Shown here one piece after another: positions 40,054 through 48,936 of a stretch of 64,000 nucleotides of DNA. The stretch covers positions 25,855-89,854 of the forward strand of contig NZ_CP108049.1 of assembly GCF_041435115.1 (NCBI RefSeq), given 5' to 3'. The translations under genes were made by a program, and so were the position numbers. Below the pieces are notes generated by a model that saw only the letters and a list, made by a program, of their open reading frames with translations, searched no databases and had not been told where the DNA came from. The DNA is from Streptomyces sp. NBC_00289 (GTDB lineage: Bacteria; Actinomycetota; Actinomycetes; Streptomycetales; Streptomycetaceae). Within the stretch, counting starts at the first letter, position 1, and each line of letters begins with the position of its first letter.

Positions 40054-41226
40054 ATGACGCACACGTCCATCGCGGCGTGCCTGGGCGAGGACTTCCTCGC
40101 CCAGGCACTGCACCGCGAATACCGCCACGTACCCGGCGCGCTCGATGTCGCCGGACTGATGACCTTCGGCGACCTCAACCAGATCCTCGCCAATCACCGA
40201 CTGGAACCGCCGCGCATGCGGCTGTCCCGCGACGGCGAGACGCTGCTGGTCGGCGGCTACACCACGCCGGTGGCCACCCGCCGCCACACCGTGTGGCATC
40301 GCCTCCACCCGGCCGAACTGCACACCCGCCTCACCGAGGGCGCCTCCCTCGCCCTGGACAGCGTCGACGAACTCCACCCGCCCCTCGCCCGCCTCTGCGA
40401 AGCGATCGAGCGCGACCTGCGCACCCGCGTACAGGCGAACCTCTACGCGTCGTGGACCAGCACCGAAGGGTTCGGCGTTCACTGGGACGACCACGACACC
40501 GTCGTCGTTCAGCTGGACGGCGCGAAACGCTGGAGGATCTACGGCACCACCCGACCGTTCCCGCTCTACCGCGACATCGAGGACCCGGGCGAGGCGCCCA
40601 CCGAGCCCGTCGCCGAACTGGTCCTCAAGCCGGGCGACGTTCTGTACGTGCCGCGCGGCGTGTGGCACGCGGTCTCCGCCGACCAGGGCACCCGCTCCCT
40701 GCACGTCACCTGCGGATTGCAGACCCACACCGCGACCGACCTGATGGCGTGGGTGTCCGAGCAGCTGCTCACGCACGAGGACTGGCGCCGCGATCTGCCG
40801 CTGCTCGCCGCCCCGGACGTCCAGGCCGACGCCGTGGACGGGATGCGCAAGCGGCTCGCCGAACTGCTGGACGACCCGACGCTGCTCGCCCGCTACCGGG
40901 CCGCGATGGACGGACAGGCCGTCGGCAGGATGGTGCCGAGCCTGCCGTACATCGACGGCGTCCCCGTCGACGGCGCTCTGCGGGTCCGGCTGACGACCGC
41001 CCGCGCCGTGCTGGAGGTCGGCGAGGACGCGGCGACGCTCTCCGCCGCCGGGAGCACGTTCGAGTTCGCACCCGAGGCGGAGGCGGTGCTGCGCCCGCTG
41101 GTCGACGGCCGCACCGTGGATCTGGCCGCGCTCGCGGAAACAGGCGGCCTGGATGTGGAGGACGTCGCCGGGCTGGTCCAGGAGCTCGTTGCCGGACAGG
41201 CCGCGACGGTGGGGAGCCTTCTGTGA
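40054..41226 (+). CDS. JmjC/cupin-8-type Fe(II)/2-oxoglutarate oxygenase
   Basis: The 390-residue protein has the JmjC barrel with the iron-binding triad H143-x-D145 (GVHWDDHD) and H205 (PRGVWHAVS). LKPGDVLYVPRG precedes the distal histidine. A C-terminal helical and winged region (240-390) resembles that of ribosomal oxygenases. Such enzymes hydroxylate protein or peptide side chains. ATG 40054 follows GGGAG. Its end overlaps the aldo/keto reductase start, so all three enzymes are probably produced together and act on the adjacent peptide. Confidence 0.85.
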   Translation: MTHTSIAACLGEDFLAQALHREYRHVPGALDVAGLMTFGDLNQILANHRLEPPRMRLSRDGETLLVGGYTTPVATRRHTVWHRLHPAELHTRLTEGASLALDSVDELHPPLARLCEAIERDLRTRVQANLYASWTSTEGFGVHWDDHDTVVVQLDGAKRWRIYGTTRPFPLYRDIEDPGEAPTEPVAELVLKPGDVLYVPRGVWHAVSADQGTRSLHVTCGLQTHTATDLMAWVSEQLLTHEDWRRDLPLLAAPDVQADAVDGMRKRLAELLDDPTLLARYRAAMDGQAVGRMVPSLPYIDGVPVDGALRVRLTTARAVLEVGEDAATLSAAGSTFEFAPEAEAVLRPLVDGRTVDLAALAETGGLDVEDVAGLVQELVAGQAATVGSLL

Positions 41227-42131
41227 CAGCGGAGCTCGCTCTGGGCACCTACCGGTGCCGGGCGATCCCGGAGGCGGCCGTCCGTGCGGCCGCCTCCGGC
41301 GCGCAGTGGATCGACACCGCCCCCAACTACGCCACCGGCCGCGCTCATGACTTGCTGGCCCCGGCCCTGGCCGCCCACCCGGCCTTGCGGATCGCGACGA
41401 AGGCCGGGTACTTCACCGCAGCCACTGGTGCCGATGCCGTGAACGCCGGTGTTCTCACCGAGGACCAGGCGGTGGTCGGGCACAGCCTCGCCTCGCAGTA
41501 CGTGCGCTGGCAGATGGGCCGCAACCGCGAGCAGCTCGGACGCGAGCGGCTGGACCTGGTCCTGCTGCATAACCCGGAGCGCGCCCACCCCGGCGACCGC
41601 CTGGCCCTGCACCGCGCGATGCGGGAGGCGTTCGTCGTCCTCGAGGAAGCCGTGGCCGCCGGGCACGTGGCCGGGTACGGCATCGCCACGTGGGCTGGTC
41701 TGGAAGAGGAGGCGTTCACGGTGGGGGAGCTGCTCGCCCTGGCCGCCGAAGCCGCGGGCGGCCGGCACCACCTGGTCGCGGTTCAGATGCCGGTCAGTCT
41801 GGTGATGATGACGCCGATCGCGCAGGCCTTGGACGGCCGGGGGCCGCTCCCGGCCGCAGCCGGGGCGGGGCTGCGGGTGATGGCCTCCGCGCCGCTGCAC
41901 GGCGGTGAGCTCCCCGGCATCGTCGATCAGGAGCTCGCCGACCTCATCCGGCCGGGCCTGACCCCCGCACAGGCGTGCGTCTTGGCGGTCGCGTCATGCC
42001 CAGGAGTGACGGACGTCCTTCTGGCCGCCTCCGGTGCGCCACACTGGAGTCAGGCGGCCGACGCCGTCGCCCAACCCTCGCTGACCGCCGCCAAGTTGCG
42101 GGAGATCACTGGTGTACTCGCCTCCCCCTGA
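41223..42131 (+). CDS. Aldo/keto reductase family protein
   Basis: This 302-residue TIM-barrel protein has the catalytic tetrad D31 and Y36 (WIDTAPNYATG), K60 (IATKAGY) and H116 (LLHNPE). A late segment lacks the strict C-terminal cofactor motif but keeps LTPAQACVLAVASCPGVTDVLL. AKRs use NADPH to reduce carbonyls. In this operon it might reduce an aldehyde or ketone produced by the oxygenase. GTG 41223 overlaps the preceding stop. Confidence 0.85.
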   Translation: MTAELALGTYRCRAIPEAAVRAAASGAQWIDTAPNYATGRAHDLLAPALAAHPALRIATKAGYFTAATGADAVNAGVLTEDQAVVGHSLASQYVRWQMGRNREQLGRERLDLVLLHNPERAHPGDRLALHRAMREAFVVLEEAVAAGHVAGYGIATWAGLEEEAFTVGELLALAAEAAGGRHHLVAVQMPVSLVMMTPIAQALDGRGPLPAAAGAGLRVMASAPLHGGELPGIVDQELADLIRPGLTPAQACVLAVASCPGVTDVLLAASGAPHWSQAADAVAQPSLTAAKLREITGVLASP

Positions 42132-42945
42132 CCCGGACACCGAACAACGCATGCGCGCCCGTCACGTCCGCGCCGCGAAGGCCCTGGACGTACGAGTCGA
42201 GCCGGGCGGGGAGTTCTGGGGTTGGGCCGGGCGCACCCTGGGTGCCCCGGCCCGCACCGCCACCGGGCAGTCGGCGTGGCTGCGGCTCGTGTCCTCCCCC
42301 GAGGGCAAGGCGTCGGGGAAGCTGTGGGACGGCGCCCTCGACGCCCAGCACGTCTTCGGGGACCTCGACGGGCGCCGGCCCGCCCTCCTGGCTGTCCACG
42401 ACGCCGTCGACGACACCACCGCCTACCGGGCGGAGCTGTCGGCCCGCGTCGACCAGCCGGTTCTGTCCGACGACCCGGTCCTCCAGCGCGACCTTCAGCT
42501 GCCGGACTCCTGGTGGGAGGACCTCGCCGGGACGCTGGAGAAGGTGGCGGCCGTCGACACCGACCGTATCGCCGTACGACAGCAGTACATGGACCGGGCG
42601 ATCCCCGAGTTCGTGGGCATCCCGGCCCCGGCCGTGACTCGCTGGACTGCCGCCCACTCCGACCTGCACTGGGCCAACGTCACCGCACCGCTGAGGATTC
42701 TCGACTGGGAGGGCTGGGGGCGCGCTCCGGAAGGGTTCGACGCCGCCACGCTCTACGCCTACACGCTGCTCCAGGAGGACGTCGCGGCCCGCGTCCGCGA
42801 CGCCTTCCCAGTGTTGGGTAGCCCGGCTGGCCTCGCCGCCGAAGCGACCGTGTGCGCCCAGCTGCTCCAGACCGTGAGCCGCGGCGACAACCTCACCCTC
42901 GAAGACCAGCTCCGGCACTGGTCCGAGGAACTCCGCCGCCGCTGA
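42112..42945 (+). CDS. APH-like phosphotransferase
   Basis: The 277-residue protein has the kinase-type catalytic loop H182-S-D184-LHWAN189 and the metal-binding D198 (ILDWEGWG) of aminoglycoside/choline phosphotransferases. The N-lobe is reduced and lacks an obvious glycine-rich loop. Similar APH-fold proteins phosphorylate Ser/Thr in some RiPP pathways (thioviridamide, class V lanthipeptides). Its GTG lies inside the AKR gene (20-bp overlap). Confidence 0.8.
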   Translation: MYSPPPDPDTEQRMRARHVRAAKALDVRVEPGGEFWGWAGRTLGAPARTATGQSAWLRLVSSPEGKASGKLWDGALDAQHVFGDLDGRRPALLAVHDAVDDTTAYRAELSARVDQPVLSDDPVLQRDLQLPDSWWEDLAGTLEKVAAVDTDRIAVRQQYMDRAIPEFVGIPAPAVTRWTAAHSDLHWANVTAPLRILDWEGWGRAPEGFDAATLYAYTLLQEDVAARVRDAFPVLGSPAGLAAEATVCAQLLQTVSRGDNLTLEDQLRHWSEELRRR

Positions 42946-42949
42946 CGAA

Positions 42950-43195
42950 TCAGCCCGCCCAGCCGATGTCACGGACCTCGATCGCACCAGCGTGCGGCAT
43001 GAACTGGATCCAGCACTGTCGGCCGAACGCCTCCCGGATCTCCTCCACCGAGCCCGGGTCACGGACATCGGGCCAGGCCCTCGGATCCATCCGCGCGACT
43101 TCCACGAGCGCCAGCACCTCCTTCCGGGCCCGGTCGTCCGGCAGCTGCGCCATGACCTCCACCGCAAGTTCTTCCACCACCACGCCGTACCGCAT
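42950..43195 (-). CDS. RelE/ParE-like small protein (81 aa)
   Basis: ATG 43195 gives 81 residues: MRYGVVVEELAVEVMAQLPD at the start and WPDVRDPGSVEEIREAF in the middle, then QCWIQFMPHAGAIEVRDIGW. This resembles the compact fold of RelE/ParE toxins. No antitoxin gene is adjacent, so it may be an orphan or inactivated toxin. Longer upstream starts lack a ribosome site. Confidence 0.5.
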   Translation of the reverse strand: MRYGVVVEELAVEVMAQLPDDRARKEVLALVEVARMDPRAWPDVRDPGSVEEIREAFGRQCWIQFMPHAGAIEVRDIGWAG

Positions 43196-43450
43196 TCCGC
43201 ACACCCCCGTGTGATCGACTCGGGCAGCAGCGTACGAAGGAACCGCTGATCGCGTTCGGGCCTGTGGATAACCCAAGGCGGTGGGGCGCGGGGACGACGA
43301 AGGCCGCCGTGGTCGGGGCGACCACGGAGACCCGACCATGAAGCCGACCACGACTCCCGCCCGCACCGCCGACAGCCCGACCACGGCTGGTCAGCACGGT
43401 GCGGGGGTCTCCCTCCTGGCGCCTCCACCCGACCGCGTAGGGTCCGGCAC

Positions 43451-43840
43451 ATGGCGACCATCAACGAGGTGCTGGCGGCGCTCGCCGAACTGCGCAGCGA
43501 TCTGGAAACCCACGCCTGGCAGCCCGATGAGCACGAGCACGACCTGGCGACAGCGATGCGCGCGGAAGGCGGAGCCAGCGCCCACGCCGTACGGGTCGGG
43601 CTGCGCGCGGCCGGCCCCGAGGTCTCCCACGGGCGGCTCGCCCCGGTCGCAGCGCGGTGCGCCGCGATCCTGGACTCCCCGACCCGTGCCGCGTCGCAGG
43701 ACGGACGCGAACTGCGGCTTGCCCTGGACGATGTCCTGGACCTGGTCGTGCGCGCGACCGGCGAGCAGCTCCAGATCCTGGGCACCCGATCGCAGGGCGA
43801 CACCGTGACCAGCCCGCCCGGCCGCCGCTCCACTCCATAA
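43451..43840 (+). CDS. Hypothetical helical protein (129 aa)
   Basis: ATG 43451 starts a helical protein (INEVLAALAELRSDLETHAW, LAPVAARCAAILD, LALDDVLDLVVRATGEQLQI). No family was recognised. A 12-bp tandem repeat follows seven bases after the stop. Confidence 0.6.
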   Translation: MATINEVLAALAELRSDLETHAWQPDEHEHDLATAMRAEGGASAHAVRVGLRAAGPEVSHGRLAPVAARCAAILDSPTRAASQDGRELRLALDDVLDLVVRATGEQLQILGTRSQGDTVTSPPGRRSTP

Positions 43841-43846
43841 GGCCCG

Positions 43847-43918
43847 GTGTTGCGCTGAGTGTTGCGGTAGAGGTTGCGCCAAGTGTTGCGCTGAGTGTTG
43901 CGGCAGGTGTTGCGCTGG
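43847..43918. repeat. 12-bp tandem repeat, six units
   Basis: Six consecutive 12-bp units close to GTGTTGCGCTGA, each sharing the core GTTGCG. Units 1 and 4 are identical; the others differ by one to four bases. Confidence 0.9.
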
Positions 43919-44124
43919 CCTCCACAGCGCCCCGAAGTCCGCCCAGGTCACCACGGGCGTACGGCGTGGTCGGGTCGCTGACATCCCCGTTGCGACCCCC
44001 TTCGACCATGCGCTGGCTGGAGTTGAGGATGAGGGAGGGCGGGATGGGCGGCGCGGACGCAGCCGGGGATCGGGGCGCGCTCTTCGGTGTTGCGCGTCGG
44101 CGGGGCCTCCGCGCCAGGCCGCCG

Positions 44125-45105
44125 TCAGTGCGGCGGTGACGTCAGGCGGGGGACGTCGGCGGGGGAGAGGTCAGGGCGGGCACGGTGCCAGCGTGCGGGA
44201 TGCCGCCACCGGCCGGAGGCGTCGCGGGCGACGTCGACGCCGACTTCCACCACCAGCTCGGGTTCCACCAGCGTGACGTTCAGCTTCTCCTGACTGCCCC
44301 ACCCGGCGCTGAACGACCAGCCTGTCCACGGATGACCGCGCTGCCCCGCAGTGAGCAGACCGGCGACCGCCGTACCTGCCGCCCGGGCGAGGGTGGTGGT
44401 GCGGCCGACGTACTGAAAGCGGCCTTCGGTGTCGTACCTGCCGAGCAACAGCGTGCGGGGAGCGGCCAGAGAGCCGGTGATCGCGCCGACGACCGCCTCG
44501 CCCGTCTCGCGGACCTTGAATTTCTCCCAGCCCCTCACCGACGGGCGGTAGGCGCCGTCCAGCCTTTTGAAGACCACCCCCTCCATCCCGACCGACGCCC
44601 ACGTCAGCCACTCGCGCACGACGTCGGCCTCGGTGGTCGACGGGCACAGCGCCCACGGCGCGATGAGCCGGCGGGCGGCGAACACCGACTCCAATGCGGC
44701 CCTGCGCCGCCGATACGGCCACCCGGTCGTGTCCGTCCCGGACAGCCGCAGCAGATCGAACGCGACGAAGTGGGCCGGCCACTCCTGAGCCGCCCGGGCG
44801 GCCCCGGCACCACGCCGGGCAAGCCGGTTCTGCAGCCGCTCGAACGCGAGGCGGCCCGCGGCGTCCCATACGATCAGCTCGCCGTCCAGCGCGGTCGCGT
44901 CCGGGAGCTGCACGGCCCCGGCCACGACCTCCGGAAACGACGGCCCCATTTCGGTGCCGCGCCTGGAGCGCAGCACCACCTGGTCGGCGTCGACGGAGAC
45001 GAGAGCCCGAAATCCGTCCCACTTCGGCTCCGCAGCACAGCCAGGCCGCAGATCGGGCACGGACACGGGGGTGGTCAGCATCGGCTCCGGCAGCGTCCAT
45101 GTCAC
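44125..45105 (-). CDS. ATP-dependent DNA ligase (LigC-like, short)
   Basis: This 326-residue protein has the adenylation motif EPKWDGFR with nucleophile K28, LDGELIVWD (motif III), VGMEGVVFKRLDGAY (motif IV) and WEKFKVRETGEAVVGAI (motif V). A C-terminal OB-fold region follows. This is a two-domain ligase without polymerase or nuclease domains. Such ligases help repair and end joining. It stands alone, reading toward the repeat. GTG 45105 is the start. Confidence 0.85.
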   Translation of the reverse strand: MTWTLPEPMLTTPVSVPDLRPGCAAEPKWDGFRALVSVDADQVVLRSRRGTEMGPSFPEVVAGAVQLPDATALDGELIVWDAAGRLAFERLQNRLARRGAGAARAAQEWPAHFVAFDLLRLSGTDTTGWPYRRRRAALESVFAARRLIAPWALCPSTTEADVVREWLTWASVGMEGVVFKRLDGAYRPSVRGWEKFKVRETGEAVVGAITGSLAAPRTLLLGRYDTEGRFQYVGRTTTLARAAGTAVAGLLTAGQRGHPWTGWSFSAGWGSQEKLNVTLVEPELVVEVGVDVARDASGRWRHPARWHRARPDLSPADVPRLTSPPH

Positions 45106-45206
45106 CTCCCATCCCTTCCGCTCGCGCAGGACACGGCTCCGGCTGTGACGGCCGCCTTCCCCCGTTCAGCGGTACGGCCGCCCTGAGCGGTGCTCGTTGA
45201 ACGGAC

Positions 45207-46028
45207 ATGACCACCACGCTCTTGGCGCCCCTGTGCCGCCACGCCCCTGAACGAGGCCACCGCTGCCAGCCGTACAGCGGCTTCGACGACGGCGACGGCT
45301 GGCACCACGACGGACTCATGGTCGATCCCGAGTTCCCGCTCCTCTACAAGCGCGACCCGTGGTGCTGGTCGCCCGAGCTCGGCTTTCACCGCTCGCGCAC
45401 GCCGAACGTCCCGCACCGCCTGACGGGAATCACGGGAAGGAAGTTCGTCAGCAACAAGGGCATGCAGATGTGGCAGGCCCTCCGGCTCGGTGCGGGCTGG
45501 GGCATCAGCAGCGAGCCGTGCGACGACGGCCACTGGACCGAACAGACCTGGCGGGTCTTCGAAGCCGTCGACTACCGGTGGAGCGGGGATCTGGAGCCGG
45601 TCGCCCGGCTCGGCCAGCTGGTCGGCCGCCACGTCGACAGCGGCGGCCAGGACCGCATCGCCGCCGACGACGCGCTTCTCACCGGATGGTTCCGCGACGC
45701 GATCCTCGAGTTCCTGCCCCACCCCGGCCTCGGTGAGTGGAACGACGTCCTGCTGCGCGCATGCCACGGCCAGGGCGAACAGGACCGCGACTGGGTCCAG
45801 CAGCAGATCCCACCGGAGCCGACGCACCGCCGGCAGCGGCGCCGCGAAGAGCCGCGCGTCTACGTCTGGGAGTACATGACCCGGACTTCCCAACACAACG
45901 GCGGCATGCGCTCCATCAGTGCCACGTTCCGAATGACCGAACCCACCGACACCCAGGCGATGGAGTGGATGACCGCGACCATGCGCCACGCGCTGCGCTG
46001 GGGCGGTTCGCTCCCGACCCCGGCCTGA
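45207..46028 (+). CDS. Hypothetical protein (273 aa)
   Basis: ATG 45207 diverges from the ligase gene. It is rich in Trp, His and Asp, with WCWSPELGFHRSRTPNVPHR, TEQTWRVFEAVDYRW and YVWEYMTRTSQHNGG. No family was recognised. Confidence 0.6.
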   Translation: MTTTLLAPLCRHAPERGHRCQPYSGFDDGDGWHHDGLMVDPEFPLLYKRDPWCWSPELGFHRSRTPNVPHRLTGITGRKFVSNKGMQMWQALRLGAGWGISSEPCDDGHWTEQTWRVFEAVDYRWSGDLEPVARLGQLVGRHVDSGGQDRIAADDALLTGWFRDAILEFLPHPGLGEWNDVLLRACHGQGEQDRDWVQQQIPPEPTHRRQRRREEPRVYVWEYMTRTSQHNGGMRSISATFRMTEPTDTQAMEWMTATMRHALRWGGSLPTPA

Positions 46029-46083
46029 CGACCGCCGGCCCCATGTCCGGGCAGAGCCGCCGCCCACCCGCCGACAGCACGAA

Positions 46084-46107
46084 GCCCCGGGCTACAACGC
46101 CCGGGGC
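46084..46107. terminator. Bidirectional hairpin
   Basis: GCCCCGGGC pairs with GCCCGGGGC around a 6-nt loop between two convergent genes. Confidence 0.7.
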
Positions 46108-46160
46108 CTCTCAGTGCACTTCGCTTGACCACCCGGTTCAACGACCAGCCGCGGCCGGTG

Positions 46161-48728
46161 TCACGCCCACTCCATGCCCAGTTCCCGCAGCGCGTCCAGC
46201 TGCTCCTGGGTGAGCCTGTCCCGCCTAGAACGGACATTCGATGTCCATACACCTAGCTTGATCACTACCGGCTCTGTCTCGCCGTCGACGGCGATCTCTT
46301 CAGCGTGGCCACGCGGAACAGGCCGGTGGGCGCCTTCCCGTTCCACCCACTGCGCGAGGGCCGCCAGGCCGCGCTGGAACGCCTGCTGCGCCTTGCCCGG
46401 GCCCTTCGTCGCACGCGTGGCCGCCGGGGCGGGAGACGGCGCCTCAAGCGGCTGTACGCCCAGCTGGGACAGCCGTTCCTGCTGCTCGGTGGACAGCTGC
46501 GCCCAGGTGCCCGGATTTTTCTGCCTCTCCAGCCACCGACCGATGTCGTCACCGTCCATCAGCACGCCGGGCTGGATCTCGGGCAGGACGCCGTCGGCGT
46601 CGACGAGGTCGGCGAGGACGCGGTAGTGGCGCTGCCAGTCCAGCGGCCACGGGCAGTCCCAGTCCGAGTCGATCGCCGTCAGCTGCTGCGCGCGTTCTGC
46701 CGCCCGTTCCGGGTCCTTCCCGAGACCGCCCTTGCGCCGGAGATTGGCGACATGCTGCCCGATGGGCACCATCGCGTCGCCCTCGCCCCAGACCTGGTCC
46801 TGACGCGGAGCAAGGTGCCCGGTGGCCCGCCGGTAGGACCGCAGCGCGGAGATTTTGGTCTCCCAGGCCTCCTCGCCCGGCTCCCACACCATCCCGGCCT
46901 CCGGCGCGTCCAGCAGCTCCTTGCGCCGCGGCTCCAGCTCCCCGGCCCTCAGGGATTTCCGCTGTTGGTGGATCCATCGCCCAAGCGGAAATGCCTTCGT
47001 GACCCCGACTTCGACCTCTACGTCGTAGGGAACGGCGTAGAGCCCGGTGATCTCGTTCTCCGCCCGCCAGCGGATGAGGGCCTGGTAACCCTCCAACCAG
47101 ACGAGGCTGTCCGGCCGGTACACCCGCGTACGCAGGAACGCGGCGATGGTCGCCGCGTCGCGGGGAGTGCTGAAGTGGAGCAGGGCCGATTCGGCGGCGG
47201 CCTGGGTGTCGTCGTGCGCCTGGTCCTCGCCGTCACCCTCCCCGCCGGCGCCGACGATCCGGCCTTCCTCATCCCGCTGCACGTGGGCCTTGCGCTGCTC
47301 CCTGCCCCGGCTGAGAGCGCGGGAGGCGAGCTGCTCAACGAGTCGGTCATCATGACTGCGGAGCCCTTGGAGGATCGCGACAAGGGGGCGGAAACTGGCG
47401 CTGGCGACCATGTCGGTCGGGTCCTCGTTCGGCTCCAGGAAGATCGGCACGATGATCCTGGCCACCTTGGTGGAGCCGTCGCGGTTCAGCCTGAGTGCGC
47501 GGCCGATGTTCTGCACGATCTCCACCTGCGAGCCGCGGGTGTCGGCGAAGCAGATCGCCTCGACACCACGCTCGCCGGTGATGTCGACGCCTTCTCCGAG
47601 AACGCGAACGCTGGCGAGGAAGGCCCGGTGCACACGCCGGTTGTTGGCGTCGATGCCGTTGGCGAACTGCCGCAGTGCCTCCCGGCGTTCGACCACCGTG
47701 TGGTCGCCGCACAGCCACGCCGACCACACCCGGTCCGGCGGCACGTGGCGGCCGGCCTCCAGGCCGTAGAACTCCGCGTCGATCGACGACGCGGGCAGCT
47801 CCTTCTCCGCCTTGACCATGGTCTCGTCATCGGTCTCGGTGACGTACAGCTCGGCAGCGGTCCTCGGCAGCGCCTCCGCGAACGCGGCGGCTTCCTCCAC
47901 CTTCTGATGGAACGTCATGACCGTACGCAGGTTGTAGGCCGCCGCGTGTTCCAGGAGCGCGGTCTGCAGCAGGGCCAGGCGCCGGCCCCGCTGCGCTTCT
48001 TCCGACTCCCCAAGGACGGGGGAGGGGTCGCGGATCTCCAGGACGTCGATCTCGAAACCCGCAAGGATTTCGCGCTCGATGGCCTCCGAGAGCCCGAGTT
48101 CAGCACCAGGCAGCCAGGCGCCGAAGGTTCCGTCCGGGTCGTCGGCCATGCTCGCGATCTCCAGCTCCTGGCCGTCCGTGCCCTTCTGAGGCCGGGGCGC
48201 GGCGAGGATGCGGGGGGTCGCGGTCAGGTAGAGCCGGAAGTCGGCGGGGATGCGGGCGTTGTCGTGGATCGCCGCCCACGGCCTGCCAAGATCACCTGCG
48301 GTTCCGTGTGCCTCATCCACTAGGGCGAGCGAAAAACCGTCCATGCGCTGGCCGTACAGGCGCTCTCCGCCCGCCAGAGCGGCCTCCAGCGGCCCGCGAA
48401 CGCGCCCCTGGCCCATCGGGTCGTCGACGTCCTCGCGGTCCACGAGAGAGGCGTACGTGGCGAACACGATGACCGGCCCGTGGGCGGCCCACAGGGCGAG
48501 CTGGATCGGGTTGGTGGTGGTGCGCACCCCCAGCTCGTTCAACACCGGGTCGCTCTCCAGCGAGCACACCGCGACCATCGGGGAGCGGTGACCCACCGCC
48601 CGCCACGCCTGGGCGGTCTGCACGAGCAGGTCCAGGGTCGGCACGGTCACGAGGATCCGGCCCTCGGGGAAGCACTCCAGCGCGCTCGCGGCAGCCATGA
48701 TCGTTTTGCCGGAGCCGGTCGCTGACAC
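46161..48728 (-). CDS. DEAD/DEAH helicase with helicase-associated domains, N-terminally truncated
   Basis: The 855-residue frame begins at motif I (SATGSGKT at residues 2-9); a full helicase would have tens of residues before it. Walker B/DEAH-like VDEAHG and a C-terminal motor with QNIGRALRLNRDG follow, then repeated helicase-associated modules (WETKISALRSYRRATGHLAP). Upstream the frame is closed by a stop about 120 bp away with no other start. The loss lies at the edge of the transposition module. A paralogue's C-terminus is at 63619. Terminal helicases of this type (TtrA-like) occur near Streptomyces telomeres. Confidence 0.8.
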   Translation of the reverse strand: MSATGSGKTIMAAASALECFPEGRILVTVPTLDLLVQTAQAWRAVGHRSPMVAVCSLESDPVLNELGVRTTTNPIQLALWAAHGPVIVFATYASLVDREDVDDPMGQGRVRGPLEAALAGGERLYGQRMDGFSLALVDEAHGTAGDLGRPWAAIHDNARIPADFRLYLTATPRILAAPRPQKGTDGQELEIASMADDPDGTFGAWLPGAELGLSEAIEREILAGFEIDVLEIRDPSPVLGESEEAQRGRRLALLQTALLEHAAAYNLRTVMTFHQKVEEAAAFAEALPRTAAELYVTETDDETMVKAEKELPASSIDAEFYGLEAGRHVPPDRVWSAWLCGDHTVVERREALRQFANGIDANNRRVHRAFLASVRVLGEGVDITGERGVEAICFADTRGSQVEIVQNIGRALRLNRDGSTKVARIIVPIFLEPNEDPTDMVASASFRPLVAILQGLRSHDDRLVEQLASRALSRGREQRKAHVQRDEEGRIVGAGGEGDGEDQAHDDTQAAAESALLHFSTPRDAATIAAFLRTRVYRPDSLVWLEGYQALIRWRAENEITGLYAVPYDVEVEVGVTKAFPLGRWIHQQRKSLRAGELEPRRKELLDAPEAGMVWEPGEEAWETKISALRSYRRATGHLAPRQDQVWGEGDAMVPIGQHVANLRRKGGLGKDPERAAERAQQLTAIDSDWDCPWPLDWQRHYRVLADLVDADGVLPEIQPGVLMDGDDIGRWLERQKNPGTWAQLSTEQQERLSQLGVQPLEAPSPAPAATRATKGPGKAQQAFQRGLAALAQWVEREGAHRPVPRGHAEEIAVDGETEPVVIKLGVWTSNVRSRRDRLTQEQLDALRELGMEWA

Positions 48729-48745
48729 GATCGTGCCACGGGTGC

Positions 48746-48763
48746 GATCTCTCGGCTTGGTGT
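48746..48763. repeat. Left member of a composite repeat flanking the transposition block
   Basis: GATCTCTC (48746-48753) followed by GGCTTGGTGT (48754-48763). At 54422 the same GATCTCTC is followed by the reverse complement ACACCAAGCC. Confidence 0.5.
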
Positions 48764-48936
48764 CGGTAATGGTGAGAGTCGGTGGTGCTGGTCTGGTGGT
48801 GTGCTGTGTCTGCGCTGGTCAGTGGGGTGTTGGGGTGGGGCCGGCACTGTCATGAGGTGAGAGGTTGGGGGTGGGTGTTGCTGTCGTGGGGCTTTATCTC
48901 ATGGCAGCTGATGCTGTCTCAGTTTCGTGAGTTCTG

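Noticed and set aside
43847..43918. A minus-strand gene encoding Ser-Ala-Thr-type repeats through the 12-bp array
   Set aside because: The frame is only open because 12 is divisible by three; no ribosome site or domain supports it.
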